NCBI GenBank assembly: GCA_016209205.1
Contig: JACQWQ010000273.1
Coordinates: 1 to 49,597, forward strand
DNA length: 49,597 bases
Reading direction: 5' to 3'
From: Chloroflexota bacterium
GTDB taxonomy: Bacteria; Chloroflexota; Anaerolineae; UBA4142; SHND01
Shown: positions 27,897 to 36,066 of the stretch, one piece after another
How positions within the stretch are numbered: the stretch's first letter is position 1
How the letters are laid out: each line of letters starts with the position of its first letter
The notes under the pieces: model-generated
What the model was told of the DNA's origin: nothing
Databases searched by the model: none
The model's input: only the letters and a program-made list of their open reading frames with translations
Translations under genes and position numbers: made by a program

Positions 27897-27986
27897 ATGA
27901 AAAAATTACGCGAACGTCCATTGCAGGTGTATTTACGCCCCGATCAAGATGCTGCGCTGCGACAGATGGCGGCGAAACTCGTTTGA
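27897..27986 (+). pseudogene. Truncated ribbon-helix-helix antitoxin remnant
   Basis: A 29-codon frame with a TATAAT (27858-27863) and an AAAGGTG site upstream encodes MKKLRERPLQVYLRPDQDAALRQMAAKLV then a stop. This is the strand plus first helix of a MetJ/Arc-type antitoxin; the second helix and the partner-binding tail are missing. Most likely the left end of a decayed toxin-antitoxin locus, cut just before the xisH promoter. A genuine 29-residue peptide cannot be ruled out. Confidence 0.5.
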
Positions 27987-28013
27987 GCGTTTTGTTTTGG
28001 ACTCCAAAATTGC

Positions 28014-28042
28014 TTGACACGTCTCAAGAGCGGGAATATACT
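28014..28042 (+). promoter_or_regulatory. Consensus promoter of xisH-xisI
   Basis: TTGACA (28014-28019), 17 nt, TATACT (28037-28042). The expected start point near 28049 is only about three bases before the xisH ATG (28052), so the mRNA would be leaderless. Confidence 0.75.
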
Positions 28043-28051
28043 TTTTGGCGT

Positions 28052-28468
28052 ATGCCCTCACGCGATTTGTACCACGAGGTTGTGAAAAGCGCCCTCATCA
28101 AAGACGGCTGGACGATTACGCATGACCCGCTCACGCTAAAATGGGGACGGAAAGATTTGCACGTGGATTTGGGCGCGGAACGTCTCTTGGCAGCGGAAAA
28201 GGGCGATGAAAAGATCGCCGTTGAAGTCAAGAGTTTCGTCAGTCCGTCCGAAGTGGATGATTTGGAAGAGGCATTAGGGCAATATATTTTGTATCACGAT
28301 ATTTTGGCGCGCCGCGAACCCGAGCGCATTTTGTATCTCGCAATCCGCGAAACGGTCTATCTTGATGTTTTTCGAGAACCCATCGGCGAAATTTTGTTGG
28401 AGAATCAACGGATTCGACTTGTTGTATTCGAACCGGAGCAGGAGGTAATTACGCGATGGATTCCCTAG
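28052..28468 (+). CDS. xisH: XisH family protein
   Basis: 138 residues from ATG 28052 (MPSRDLYHEVVKSALIKDGW). It matches XisH, named as an fdxN-element excision controlling factor in cyanobacteria. It has the endonuclease-like signature with VDLGAE (about 38-43) and AVEVKSF (56-62, Glu58/Lys60), consistent with a PD-(D/E)XK fold. No fdxN element is nearby. Such XisH-XisI pairs are widespread and their role outside cyanobacteria is unclear. Overlaps xisI by 13 bases. Confidence 0.85.
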   Translation: MPSRDLYHEVVKSALIKDGWTITHDPLTLKWGRKDLHVDLGAERLLAAEKGDEKIAVEVKSFVSPSEVDDLEEALGQYILYHDILARREPERILYLAIRETVYLDVFREPIGEILLENQRIRLVVFEPEQEVITRWIP

Positions 28469-28791
28469 AGACGTATCGCCAAATCATTGAAATGATGCTC
28501 TCGGCATATACACATGTGCGCTATGCCTATGGCGAGATTCAGAACGAGACGATTTTCGACCACGCCGCTGACCGTTACTTGGTAATGTCGGTTGGCTGGG
28601 ACAAAGCACAGCGTATTCACGGCGCCCTGATTCACATTGACATTATTGACGGCAAAGTGTGGATTCAACGCGATGGAACGGAACACGGCATCGCGAATGA
28701 TCTGGTCGCTGCGGGCATTCCCAAAGACCGTATCGTGCTTGGCTTTCATGCGCCAGAGGTGCGCCCGTACACAGAGTTTGCGGTGGCCTGA
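28456..28791 (+). CDS. xisI: XisI family protein
   Basis: 111 residues; the pattern YRQIIEMMLSAYTHVRYAYGEIQNETIFD...DRYLVMSVGWDKAQRIHGALIHIDIIDGKVWIQRDGTEHGIANDLVAAGIPKDRIVLGFHAPEVRPYTEFAVA is diagnostic of XisI. It overlaps xisH, so the two are translated together and probably form a complex. Followed by a compact terminator. Confidence 0.9.
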   Translation: MDSLETYRQIIEMMLSAYTHVRYAYGEIQNETIFDHAADRYLVMSVGWDKAQRIHGALIHIDIIDGKVWIQRDGTEHGIANDLVAAGIPKDRIVLGFHAPEVRPYTEFAVA

Positions 28792-28822
28792 TTGCGAGTT
28801 TGTCGCGCTTGCAAAAACACAC

Positions 28823-28846
28823 GCCCTCCTTGCGGAGGGCATTTTT
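28823..28846 (+). terminator. Rho-independent terminator after xisI
   Basis: GCCCTCC/GGAGGGC stem (28823-28840) with a four-base loop and ATTTTT. The convergent cydC ends just beyond it. Confidence 0.8.
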
Positions 28847-28864
28847 GTTGTATGTGGGGAAGAA

Positions 28865-30613
28865 TCATTCCACAAACGGCGCGTTCTGCAATTCCCACAT
28901 CCGCGCAAACAGTCCGCGCTGCGTTAACAATTCCGCCTGCGTCCCACGTTCCGTGATGCGTCCCTGATTCATGACGATAATTTCATCCATTGCCTCCAGA
29001 GCAACCAAGCGATGGGTGATGAGCAACAGCGTGTGCCCTTGCATCGCTTGAAAAATCTCTTGCAGCAGCGCGCGTTCGGTTGGCGCGTCGAGGTTGGCGG
29101 TCGGCTCGTCAAGAATCAGAATTGGCGTTGCCCGCAACAGCGCCCGCGCAACGCCGAGACGCTGGCGTTCCCCGCCGCTCAACGCCGCGCCGCGCTCGCC
29201 GATGCGCGTATCAAACCCCTGCGGCAGCGTTTCGATCTTGGCATAAATTTGAGCGCGTTGTGTCGCCGCAATGATTTCCCTTTCCTTTGCCTGGGGCTGC
29301 GCCAATTGTAAATTCGCGCGCACGGTTGCGTTGAACAAATAGGTGCGCTGCGTGATGACGCCGAACTGCGCGCGTACGTCCGCTTGCGCGTATGCTTGGA
29401 GCGATTTGCCGTTGAGCAGAGTGTCGCCGTCGTGATACTCCCAAAAACGCAGCAGCAAATTGACCAGCGTTGATTTTCCTGCGCCGCTCGGTCCTACAAT
29501 GGCAAGCTTTTGTCCCGCGCGCACACACAGAGAAATGCCATCCAGCGCGTTCGGTTCATGGGGGGCGTACGCGAATTTCAGATCGCGGATTTCGAGCAGC
29601 GGCGCATGGGTGGAATCGGCTTGGGCAAATGCTTTGGCAGGAGGCGGGGCCTGAACCAATGGCGCGGCGTCAACAATCTCAAACAAGCGCCGCGCGGCAG
29701 CCAGCGCGTGCTCGAAAGATTGCGCGGCTTGCGGCAGCGGCGTCACCGCTTCAAACGCGGCAACGGTGGCGAGCGCGATAGTCGCCAGATATACGCCGCT
29801 GAATTCTTCCGCGTTCACTGCGGTAATGCCGATCCCCAGCAGCGCCAGCAATGTGAGATTGGGCAGCAATTGACTGATGCCCGCTTGCACCGCGTTGATT
29901 TGCGCCAAACGCATTTGCGCCGACGCGTACGCGTTAGAGGTCGCGTGCGCGTGCGCCAAACCATTTTCGCATTGCCCAAACGCAGCAATATCCGGGCTGC
30001 CTTGAATTGCATCCACCAATTGCGTGTGCATGGCGGCGCGCTGTGCTGACGACTTTTGTGCTGGCTCGCGCGCAAGACGGAGCACAACGGCCGGGACTCC
30101 CGCTCCCGCAACCAGCCAAGCCAAAAGCAAGACCGGCGCCAAACGCGGGTCAAATTGCCACAAGAACAAGCCCATGCCCAGCGCGACGACGATAGCAACG
30201 AGCGGCGGCGCGAGCACGCGTACGTAAAAATCTTGCAGCGCATCAATATCCGCCACCGCGCGCGTCAAGAGGTCGCCGCTGTGATATTGTTGCACCCGCG
30301 CGGGGGCGAGCGGTTCGAACGCGTTATAGAACCATACGCGCAGCGCTGCCAACAAACGCAAACTGACCGTGTGCGCGCAAGACGTTCCAAATAACGCAAG
30401 CCGCCGCGCGCGAGTCCAAAGAAACGCACGCCGACGATCGCCAAGTTCAAGTCGGCAATGGAGGGGCCCAAGTGCGGCAGCCGAAATCAAGTATGCCGCG
30501 GTGGCCATCAAGCCGATGCCCGCGCCGATTGTCCCCGCTCCGAGCAGCACGGCGAGCAAAATCCACCATTTGTACGGCGCAGCCAATTTCGTCGAGCGCA
30601 AAAAATCACGCAT
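28865..30613 (-). CDS. cydC: Cytochrome bd assembly ABC exporter subunit CydC, with an out-of-frame patch
   Basis: Read from ATG 30613 (MRDFLRSTKLAAPYKWW), which overlaps the cydD stop. Membrane domain, then ATPase with Walker A GPSGAGKSTL, signature LSGGERQRLG and Walker B LILDEPTANLD. Between about 30460 and 30380 the intact frame reads LHCRLELGDRRRAFLW, which is unlike the family, whereas the -1/+1 shifted frame reads SIADLNLAIVGVRFFGLARGGLRYLERL, exactly what CydC has there. Two compensating single-base shifts therefore swap about 30 residues of one helix region. With CydD it exports glutathione/cysteine-type thiols needed for bd oxidase assembly. Confidence 0.88.
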   Translation of the reverse strand: MRDFLRSTKLAAPYKWWILLAVLLGAGTIGAGIGLMATAAYLISAAALGPLHCRLELGDRRRAFLWTRARRLALFGTSCAHTVSLRLLAALRVWFYNAFEPLAPARVQQYHSGDLLTRAVADIDALQDFYVRVLAPPLVAIVVALGMGLFLWQFDPRLAPVLLLAWLVAGAGVPAVVLRLAREPAQKSSAQRAAMHTQLVDAIQGSPDIAAFGQCENGLAHAHATSNAYASAQMRLAQINAVQAGISQLLPNLTLLALLGIGITAVNAEEFSGVYLATIALATVAAFEAVTPLPQAAQSFEHALAAARRLFEIVDAAPLVQAPPPAKAFAQADSTHAPLLEIRDLKFAYAPHEPNALDGISLCVRAGQKLAIVGPSGAGKSTLVNLLLRFWEYHDGDTLLNGKSLQAYAQADVRAQFGVITQRTYLFNATVRANLQLAQPQAKEREIIAATQRAQIYAKIETLPQGFDTRIGERGAALSGGERQRLGVARALLRATPILILDEPTANLDAPTERALLQEIFQAMQGHTLLLITHRLVALEAMDEIIVMNQGRITERGTQAELLTQRGLFARMWELQNAPFVE

Positions 30614-32454
30614 GAGCCATACCCGCCCCCAGCGCCAGTTTTTGATAAACTCCGCCGCGTTGTAACAGCATTTGATGGTTGCCCGTTTCAACCACGCGCC
30701 CATTCTGAATCACAACAATGTTGTCGGCGCGATACAAAGCGGCAAGCCGGTGTGCGATGAGCAGTGTCGTGCGCCCGCACATCAAGCGCGTGACCGCGTC
30801 GCGCAGTTGCGCCTCCAGTTCAGGGTCTACATTCGAGGTTGGTTCGTCCAAAATCAGAATGGGTGCATCCTTAAGAAATGCGCGCGCCAGCGCCAAACGC
30901 TGCGCCTGACCACCGCTCAAGCGCGCCGCGTCTTCGCCAATCACGGTGTTGTATCGCTCGGGCAGCGTCATTCCCCAAGCGTGCAAATGCGCGTCACGCG
31001 CGGCGCGTTCCATTTCGGCTGGCGTTGCGGCAGGCCGCGCGAAAAACAGATTGTCCGCGATGCTGGCATGAAACAAGTGCGGCGCTTGCGGAACATACGC
31101 GAGCTGTGACCGCCATGCGTCGGCGTCGAGTTCGCGTAAAGGAACGTCGTCAATGAAAATCGCGCCGCGTGTGGGTTCGTCAAAGCGCAAAAGCAAATGG
31201 GCGACCGTAGTTTTGCCTGCGCCGCTCGGACCGAACAAGGCAATCGTTTCGCCGACGTTAGAGCGGATTCCGAATTGATTGGTGGTGTCAGCGTAGGGGC
31301 GACGGCTTGTCCTCGCCCATTCCAGTTGGGCAACCACAAGGGATTGCCCCTACCATCCCACAAACGAATCAGGAATTCGCTCTAAGTTCGAACGAGACAT
31401 CACGCAGCGCCGCGCGGTCGTCCGCGTACGCAAAAGCGACATTTTCAAAACGAATCTTTTTGAGCGCAAGCACTGGCTTGTGCACAAACGATGGCGCAGC
31501 GGGCAGCGGCGTGTTCAGAATTTCAAAAATGCGCTGTGCTGCCGCCGCGCCGGCTGCCGCCGCGTGAAAGCGCAAACCCAACATGCGGAGCGGAATGTAA
31601 AACTCGGGGGCGAGCATGAGCAAAAACAGCGCGGGTTGAAAGGTCATCTGGTGATACAACACGCGCAGCCCAATTTCGACCGCGACGATGGCAGTGCTGA
31701 GCGTCGCAATCAATTCCAGAACAAAAGCAGAGAGAAACGCGACGCGCAACACAAAGAGCGTTGCCTTTGCGTACTCCTCACTCGCGTGTTGAATGCGCAC
31801 AGACATTGCTCGACTCGCGTTCAATAATTTCAGCGTGGTCAATCCTTGCAGCGCATCGAGAAATTGCGCGCTCAACAAACTCGCGCGTTGAAATTGGCGT
31901 TTGGTCAAGGTATCTGCCGCATTCCCAATCAAGCGCATAAAAAAGGGAATGAGCGGTGCAGTGAGCAAGAACACGATTGCCGAAAGAACGTCGAGCGGGA
32001 AAACCGCGACAAGAATCACGAGTGGAACCAGTGCCGCGATCACAAGTTGCGGCAGATATTGTGCAAAGTACGCGTCCAGTGTTTCGGTGCCTTCCACCGC
32101 CGTATTGGTCAATTCCCCAGTGCGCTCGCCGCGCGCGTACGCCGGACCGAGCGCCAACAAATGTTCTAGCACCAGTGCGCGCAAATTTTGTTTCACGCGA
32201 ATTGCCAGTGCGCTTGCCGTCCATTCGCCTGCGCCGTGCACAAGCGCGCGCGCAAGCATAACGCTCGCCAACCAGCCAATTTCAGGCAGCATCGCGTTCA
32301 ATGTTTGCTGCCCCATAAAAACGCGGTCAATGATAACGCTGACGAGCCACGCTTGCGCGACAATGAAAAGCGCGCCGACGAACGCCAGCGCGAGCGTCGC
32401 AAAAAAAAGCGCGCGTTGCGAACGTGCGAGCCGAAACAGATTGCGGTCCAACAT
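30606..32454 (-). pseudogene. cydD: CydD, thiol ABC exporter subunit, split by an inserted element
   Basis: The first part, from ATG 32454 (MLDRNLFRLARSQRALFF), carries the six-helix membrane domain and ends in the inserted element with a stop at 31369-31371. The second part (30606-31258) holds the whole ATPase: Walker A FGPSGAGKTT, signature LSGGQAQRLALARAF, Walker B LILDEPTSNVD. Removing the 122-bp element and one TA joins DVSFEL directly to NVGETIALFGPSG, a normal CydD. A GTG inside the element could restart translation of the ATPase half as a separate polypeptide. Confidence 0.85.
31261..31382. mobile_element. MITE-like element in cydD, TA target duplication
   Basis: 122 bp bounded by GAGCGGATTCC (31261 onward) and its inverted counterpart GGAATTCGCTC (ending 31382), with more imperfect inverted-repeat matches further in. 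TA flanks both sides (31259-31260, 31383-31384), as for IS630/mariner-type insertion. The centre (31295-31355) is a separate palindrome GTAGGGGC...GCCCCTAC. No coding capacity. Confidence 0.75.
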
Positions 32455-32497
32455 GGGCGCCGTTTCCAGAAACAATTCGGTTATTGCATACGTTACC

Positions 32498-32533
32498 AAA
32501 AATTCGTCCCGCAGAATTTTCTGCGGGACGAAG
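32498..32533 (-). terminator. Rho-independent terminator between cydB and cydD
   Basis: TTCGTCCCGCAGAA and TTCTGCGGGACGAA form a perfect 14-bp stem with a tiny loop; on the minus strand it is followed by TTTTT. It lies in the minus-strand spacer between cydB and cydD. Confidence 0.85.
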
Positions 32534-32566
32534 ACCCAATGACCCAGCCAGATAGATACCCACCGA

Positions 32567-33583
32567 TCAATAGGTGAGCGCTTCGGGTTTTGCCTCGACG
32601 CGCTTGCGGAACACCCAATAGGTCCACGCCTGATAGAGCAGGACGATGGGCACAAAAATCAACGCGATGATGGTCATTATGGTGAGCGTGTAGGGCGAGG
32701 ACGACGCGTTGTAAATGGTCAACGACCAGGCGGGGTTCAGCGACGACACCATGACGCGTGGGAACAGGATGAGGAAAATCGTCGCGACCGAAAGCAGAAT
32801 GGCAAGGGCGGTCAGTGCGAATGCCCAACCCATCCATTTGCGACGAATGAGATAGCCCGCGATGAGAATCAGCACGATCATTCCAATGGGAATGACGCCG
32901 GGATTGATGCCGAGGCGGGCAACCAAATCCGTCGCGAAATATGTTGCGCCAAAGTAAAGGACGAGCAATACTGCGGCGGGCAGCCACAAACGTAGCGCCG
33001 CTTGCTGCGCGCGTTTTTCCAGATCGCCCGTCGTCTTGAGCGCGAGGAAAATCGCGCCGTACAACGCGAACGCGGCGAGCGACGCGAGTCCGCCGAGCAG
33101 CGCGTACGGATTTAACAAATCGAAAAAGGTCCCCACGTACTGCATTTGTCCATTGATCGGCACGCCGCGAATTAAATTCGCGAACGCGACGCCGAGCAAT
33201 AACGCGGGGACGAGACTGCCGCCAAAAATGCACCAGTCCCACAACGTGCGCCAGCGCGGGTTTTTGTCTTTGCTGCGAAACTCGAACGCGACGCCGCGCA
33301 CGATCAACGCCAGCAGCAGCAGAAACAGCGCGAGGTAAAAACCGCTGAACAGGGTGGCGTACCAATTGGGAAACGCGGCAAACGTCGCGCCGCCCGCGGT
33401 CAACAACCAGACTTCATTGCCATCCCAGAACGGACCAATCGTATTGATGATGGTGCGGCGTTCGGTATCGGTCTTGCCGAGAAATGGCAGCAACATTCCC
33501 ACACCGTAATCAAAACCTTCGAGCAGGAAAAAGCCCATGTAGAGTACGGCGATGAGAATGAACCAGAGAATATTGAGATCCAT
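32567..33583 (-). CDS. cydB: Cytochrome bd ubiquinol oxidase subunit II
   Basis: 338 residues from ATG 33583 with about eight or nine membrane helices. Family pattern: N-terminal LWFILIAVLYMGFFLLEGFDYGVGMLLPFLGK, then GPFWDGNEVWLLTAGGATFAAFPNWYATLFSGFYLALFL, and the late STIFLILFPRVMVSS-like stretch. Subunit II is the structural partner of the haem-bearing subunit I. It follows cydA by about a dozen bases. Confidence 0.95.
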   Translation of the reverse strand: MDLNILWFILIAVLYMGFFLLEGFDYGVGMLLPFLGKTDTERRTIINTIGPFWDGNEVWLLTAGGATFAAFPNWYATLFSGFYLALFLLLLALIVRGVAFEFRSKDKNPRWRTLWDWCIFGGSLVPALLLGVAFANLIRGVPINGQMQYVGTFFDLLNPYALLGGLASLAAFALYGAIFLALKTTGDLEKRAQQAALRLWLPAAVLLVLYFGATYFATDLVARLGINPGVIPIGMIVLILIAGYLIRRKWMGWAFALTALAILLSVATIFLILFPRVMVSSLNPAWSLTIYNASSSPYTLTIMTIIALIFVPIVLLYQAWTYWVFRKRVEAKPEALTY

Positions 33584-33595
33584 TGTTCCCTCCCG

Positions 33596-34978
33596 TCACT
33601 CTGCGGGCGACAACACAAACGCCTGTTTTTCTTGATCCGCTTGCGTTTGCGGTGTGCCAGCGCCGCGCGCGAATCTCACCAAGAGATAAATGTCGGTGAC
33701 CATCAGCGCGGCATAGATGAGTGTAAAGACGACGAGCGTCAGCCCGACGCTGAACACATCGAGATTCAACGAAACGCCCTGCTCGATTTTAAGCAGACCG
33801 AAGACGATCCAGGGCACGCGTCCGACCTCAGCCATGATCCACCCGCTGGTCGTCGCGACGTAGGGGAGCACAATCAGGAATGGAAACACGCGCAGCCAGC
33901 GATTGCCTTCGAGCATCCCGCCAAGCCCAAAGAACAACGCGAGCACCGCGCCCACGAGCAGGACCAAGCCGACGCCGACCATCGCGCGGAAACTCCAATA
34001 CAGGATCCACGCGGGCGGTGTGTAATCGCCGGGGCCGTATTGCTGGGTGGCTTGCTTTTGCAGATTGTTAATGCCTTGCACCGCGCAATCCAGATTGTTG
34101 CACGCGAGCAGACTCAACGCGTACGGAATACGCAGGGCGAAAATTTCTTGCGTGCCGCTGCTGTCGCCAATCGTGAGCAGAGAGAACGACGCGGGTTGTT
34201 CGGTCTCAAACAAACCTTCCGCCGACGCAATTTTCATGGGCTGCGTTTGATACACGTGCTGCGCCTGCGCGTGCCCATTCAAAATGCCAAGCCCCACCCC
34301 GAGCACCGCGAATACGGCGGCGATAGTGAACGAGCGCTTGAACATTTCCACGTTCGATCCGCGCAGCAAATGCCATGCGGCGATGCCGAGAACAAAAAAC
34401 GAGGCGGTGGTCAAGCCCGCAGCAAAAACATGGGGAAATTGTACCAACACGTTGGGATTCAACAGCAGCGCAAAGAAATCATTCATCTCGGCGCGCCCAT
34501 TCCGCAGCACGTAACCGACGGGTTCTTGCATAAAGGAATTGGCGATCAGAATCCACAGCGCGGATACATTCGTCGCGAGCGCGACGAGCCAAATCGCGGC
34601 GAGGTGCGCTTTGGCAGAGATCTTGTCCCAACCGAAAATCCACACGCCGAGAAACGTGGATTCCAAAAAGAACGCGAGCAATGCTTCCACGGCGAGCGGG
34701 GCGCCAAAGATATCGCCGACAAAGCGCGAGTATTCGGACCAGTTCATGCCGAATTGAAATTCCTGCACAATGCCGGTCACGACACCCATCGCAAAGTTGA
34801 TCAGAAACAGTTTGCCCCAGAACTTGGTCATGTCTTTGTAGACGGGGCGTTTCGTAACAAAGTACAGCGTTTGCATCAGCGCTACAAGGAGCGAGAGACC
34901 AAGTGTGAGAGGCGCAAAGAAAAAATGGTACACCGTCGTAATTGCGAATTGCAATCGCGACAAAGTCAGAACATCCAT
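33596..34978 (-). CDS. cydA: Cytochrome bd ubiquinol oxidase subunit I
   Basis: 460 residues from ATG 34978, chosen because AAGGAGGT lies just upstream; longer in-frame starts have no such site. Haem ligands are visible: His18 in TTVYHFFFAPLTLGL (high-spin haem), His in QFPHVFAAGL, and Met in YWSFRAMVGVG. The signature GWIMAEVGRVPW is the GWxxAExGRxPW motif. The Q-loop is of the short type. The enzyme reduces oxygen at low tension without pumping protons, so it pairs well with Rex control nearby. Confidence 0.96.
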   Translation of the reverse strand: MDVLTLSRLQFAITTVYHFFFAPLTLGLSLLVALMQTLYFVTKRPVYKDMTKFWGKLFLINFAMGVVTGIVQEFQFGMNWSEYSRFVGDIFGAPLAVEALLAFFLESTFLGVWIFGWDKISAKAHLAAIWLVALATNVSALWILIANSFMQEPVGYVLRNGRAEMNDFFALLLNPNVLVQFPHVFAAGLTTASFFVLGIAAWHLLRGSNVEMFKRSFTIAAVFAVLGVGLGILNGHAQAQHVYQTQPMKIASAEGLFETEQPASFSLLTIGDSSGTQEIFALRIPYALSLLACNNLDCAVQGINNLQKQATQQYGPGDYTPPAWILYWSFRAMVGVGLVLLVGAVLALFFGLGGMLEGNRWLRVFPFLIVLPYVATTSGWIMAEVGRVPWIVFGLLKIEQGVSLNLDVFSVGLTLVVFTLIYAALMVTDIYLLVRFARGAGTPQTQADQEKQAFVLSPAE

Positions 34979-35298
34979 CCTTGAACCTCCTTGAAAATTT
35001 TCTGCACAAATCATCAAATCAGTTGCGAGTCCAAGTAAGGTCAAAATTGGGTACACACCTTGGCGCGCGATTGGTCCCCAGAAGATATATTCTGGCAGAT
35101 ATTCGGATACATTCAGATACACATAGGCGCAGACACACGCGTGTCACATTTTTGGGCGAATGAATTCGCGCACAACGAAAGCACGAAACCTGCCTACGCA
35201 GGTTGAAATTCCAGATTGAATTGCCAGTGCCTGGGTTGCCAGCTCTTGGTGAATGAGGAGAAGATGAAACGCGACGCGTTGAAGAGAGGAGCGCGGAG
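34979..35298. other. Spacer between rex and cydA
   Basis: 320 bases with no gene. It holds AACCTGC...GCAGGTT (about 35189-35206), a small hairpin downstream of rex without a good T-tract, and a palindromic ACACGCGTGT (about 35137-35146). I see no consensus promoter for cydA and no clear TTGTGA-type Rex site, so cydA may rely on the rex promoter. Confidence 0.4.
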
Positions 35299-35922
35299 CT
35301 ACAAATAATACGTCATGCTTTGCAAGCCCGCGACGGGGTCAATGTGAAAGACCTTGACTTTGGGGGGAACGCTCAACGTGGTGGGCGCGTAATTCAAAAT
35401 GGCGCGTATGCCGCCTTCGACCAGCTCAGCGGCGACTTGCTGCGCGGCAGTCGCGGGGACGGCGATGATTGCCAGATGAATTTTTTTCTCGCGCACGGTT
35501 TCGCGCAGTTCTTGCATCGGCTGAATTTTCCACGCGCCGAGCATTGTTCCGATTTTTTGCGGATCGGCGTCAAAGATGGCAGCTATGCGAAACCCGCGCG
35601 CTTCAAAACCATTATAATTCGCCAGCGCGCGTCCCAGATCGCCGCCGCCGACCAGCGCCATTTCCCACACATGATGCACTTGGAGAATTTCGCGCAGTGC
35701 CCGTTCGAGATATTCGATTTCATAGCCGGTGCCCTGCTTGCCAAATTCACCAAAGTAGGAAAGGTCTTTGCGAATTTGCGCCGACGAAAAACCAAGCTTT
35801 TCGGAAAGTTCCTGTGACGACGTGACGCGTCGCCCTTCAGCGGCAAGCTGTGTCAAGGCACGCAGGTACAGCGGCAGCCGACCGATAACAATTGCGGGAA
35901 CGTGGCGATTCGAGTGCGACAT
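35299..35922 (-). CDS. rex: Redox-sensing transcriptional repressor Rex
   Basis: 207 residues from ATG 35922, the usual Rex length. N-terminal winged helix: [59 protein letters not shown]; Rossmann domain with the NADH motif [15 protein letters not shown], then the conserved [10 protein letters not shown] and the tail [11 protein letters not shown]. Rex represses respiration and fermentation genes until NADH rises. Its genes downstream, cydAB and cydDC, are typical targets. Confidence 0.95.
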   Translation of the reverse strand: MSHSNRHVPAIVIGRLPLYLRALTQLAAEGRRVTSSQELSEKLGFSSAQIRKDLSYFGEFGKQGTGYEIEYLERALREILQVHHVWEMALVGGGDLGRALANYNGFEARGFRIAAIFDADPQKIGTMLGAWKIQPMQELRETVREKKIHLAIIAVPATAAQQVAAELVEGGIRAILNYAPTTLSVPPKVKVFHIDPVAGLQSMTYYL

Positions 35923-35979
35923 TTCATCCTCGTACGGCGGTGAAAGCAGACGGGCTTTGGTGACCGCCTTGTAAAACGA

Positions 35980-36032
35980 TTGTGTCTTATTTGTGACAAA
36001 CGTATCATATTCAATACCGCGCGCAGCGTCAA
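35980..36032 (-). promoter_or_regulatory. rex promoter with an overlapping Rex-like operator
   Basis: On the minus strand: TTGACG (36032-36027), 17 nt, TATGAT (36009-36004). Immediately downstream of the -10 lies TTGTCACAAATAAGACACAA (35999-35980), an imperfect inverted repeat reminiscent of the TTGTGA-N6-TCACAA Rex site. This location would give autorepression. The promoter is clear; the operator assignment is inference. Confidence 0.6.
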
Positions 36033-36066
36033 GTCCCCTCGTGCTTTTTTTCTCAAAGGACAAGAA

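Noticed and set aside
33632..34984. 450-codon open frame opposite cydA, and a 335-codon one (35980-36987) opposite the racemase gene
   Set aside because: Both mirror well-supported genes and have low-complexity charged composition; no ribosome site or motif.
35137..35146. ACACGCGTGT palindrome as a Rex site upstream of cydA
   Set aside because: It lacks the TTGTG/CACAA ends that Rex needs; too short to assign.
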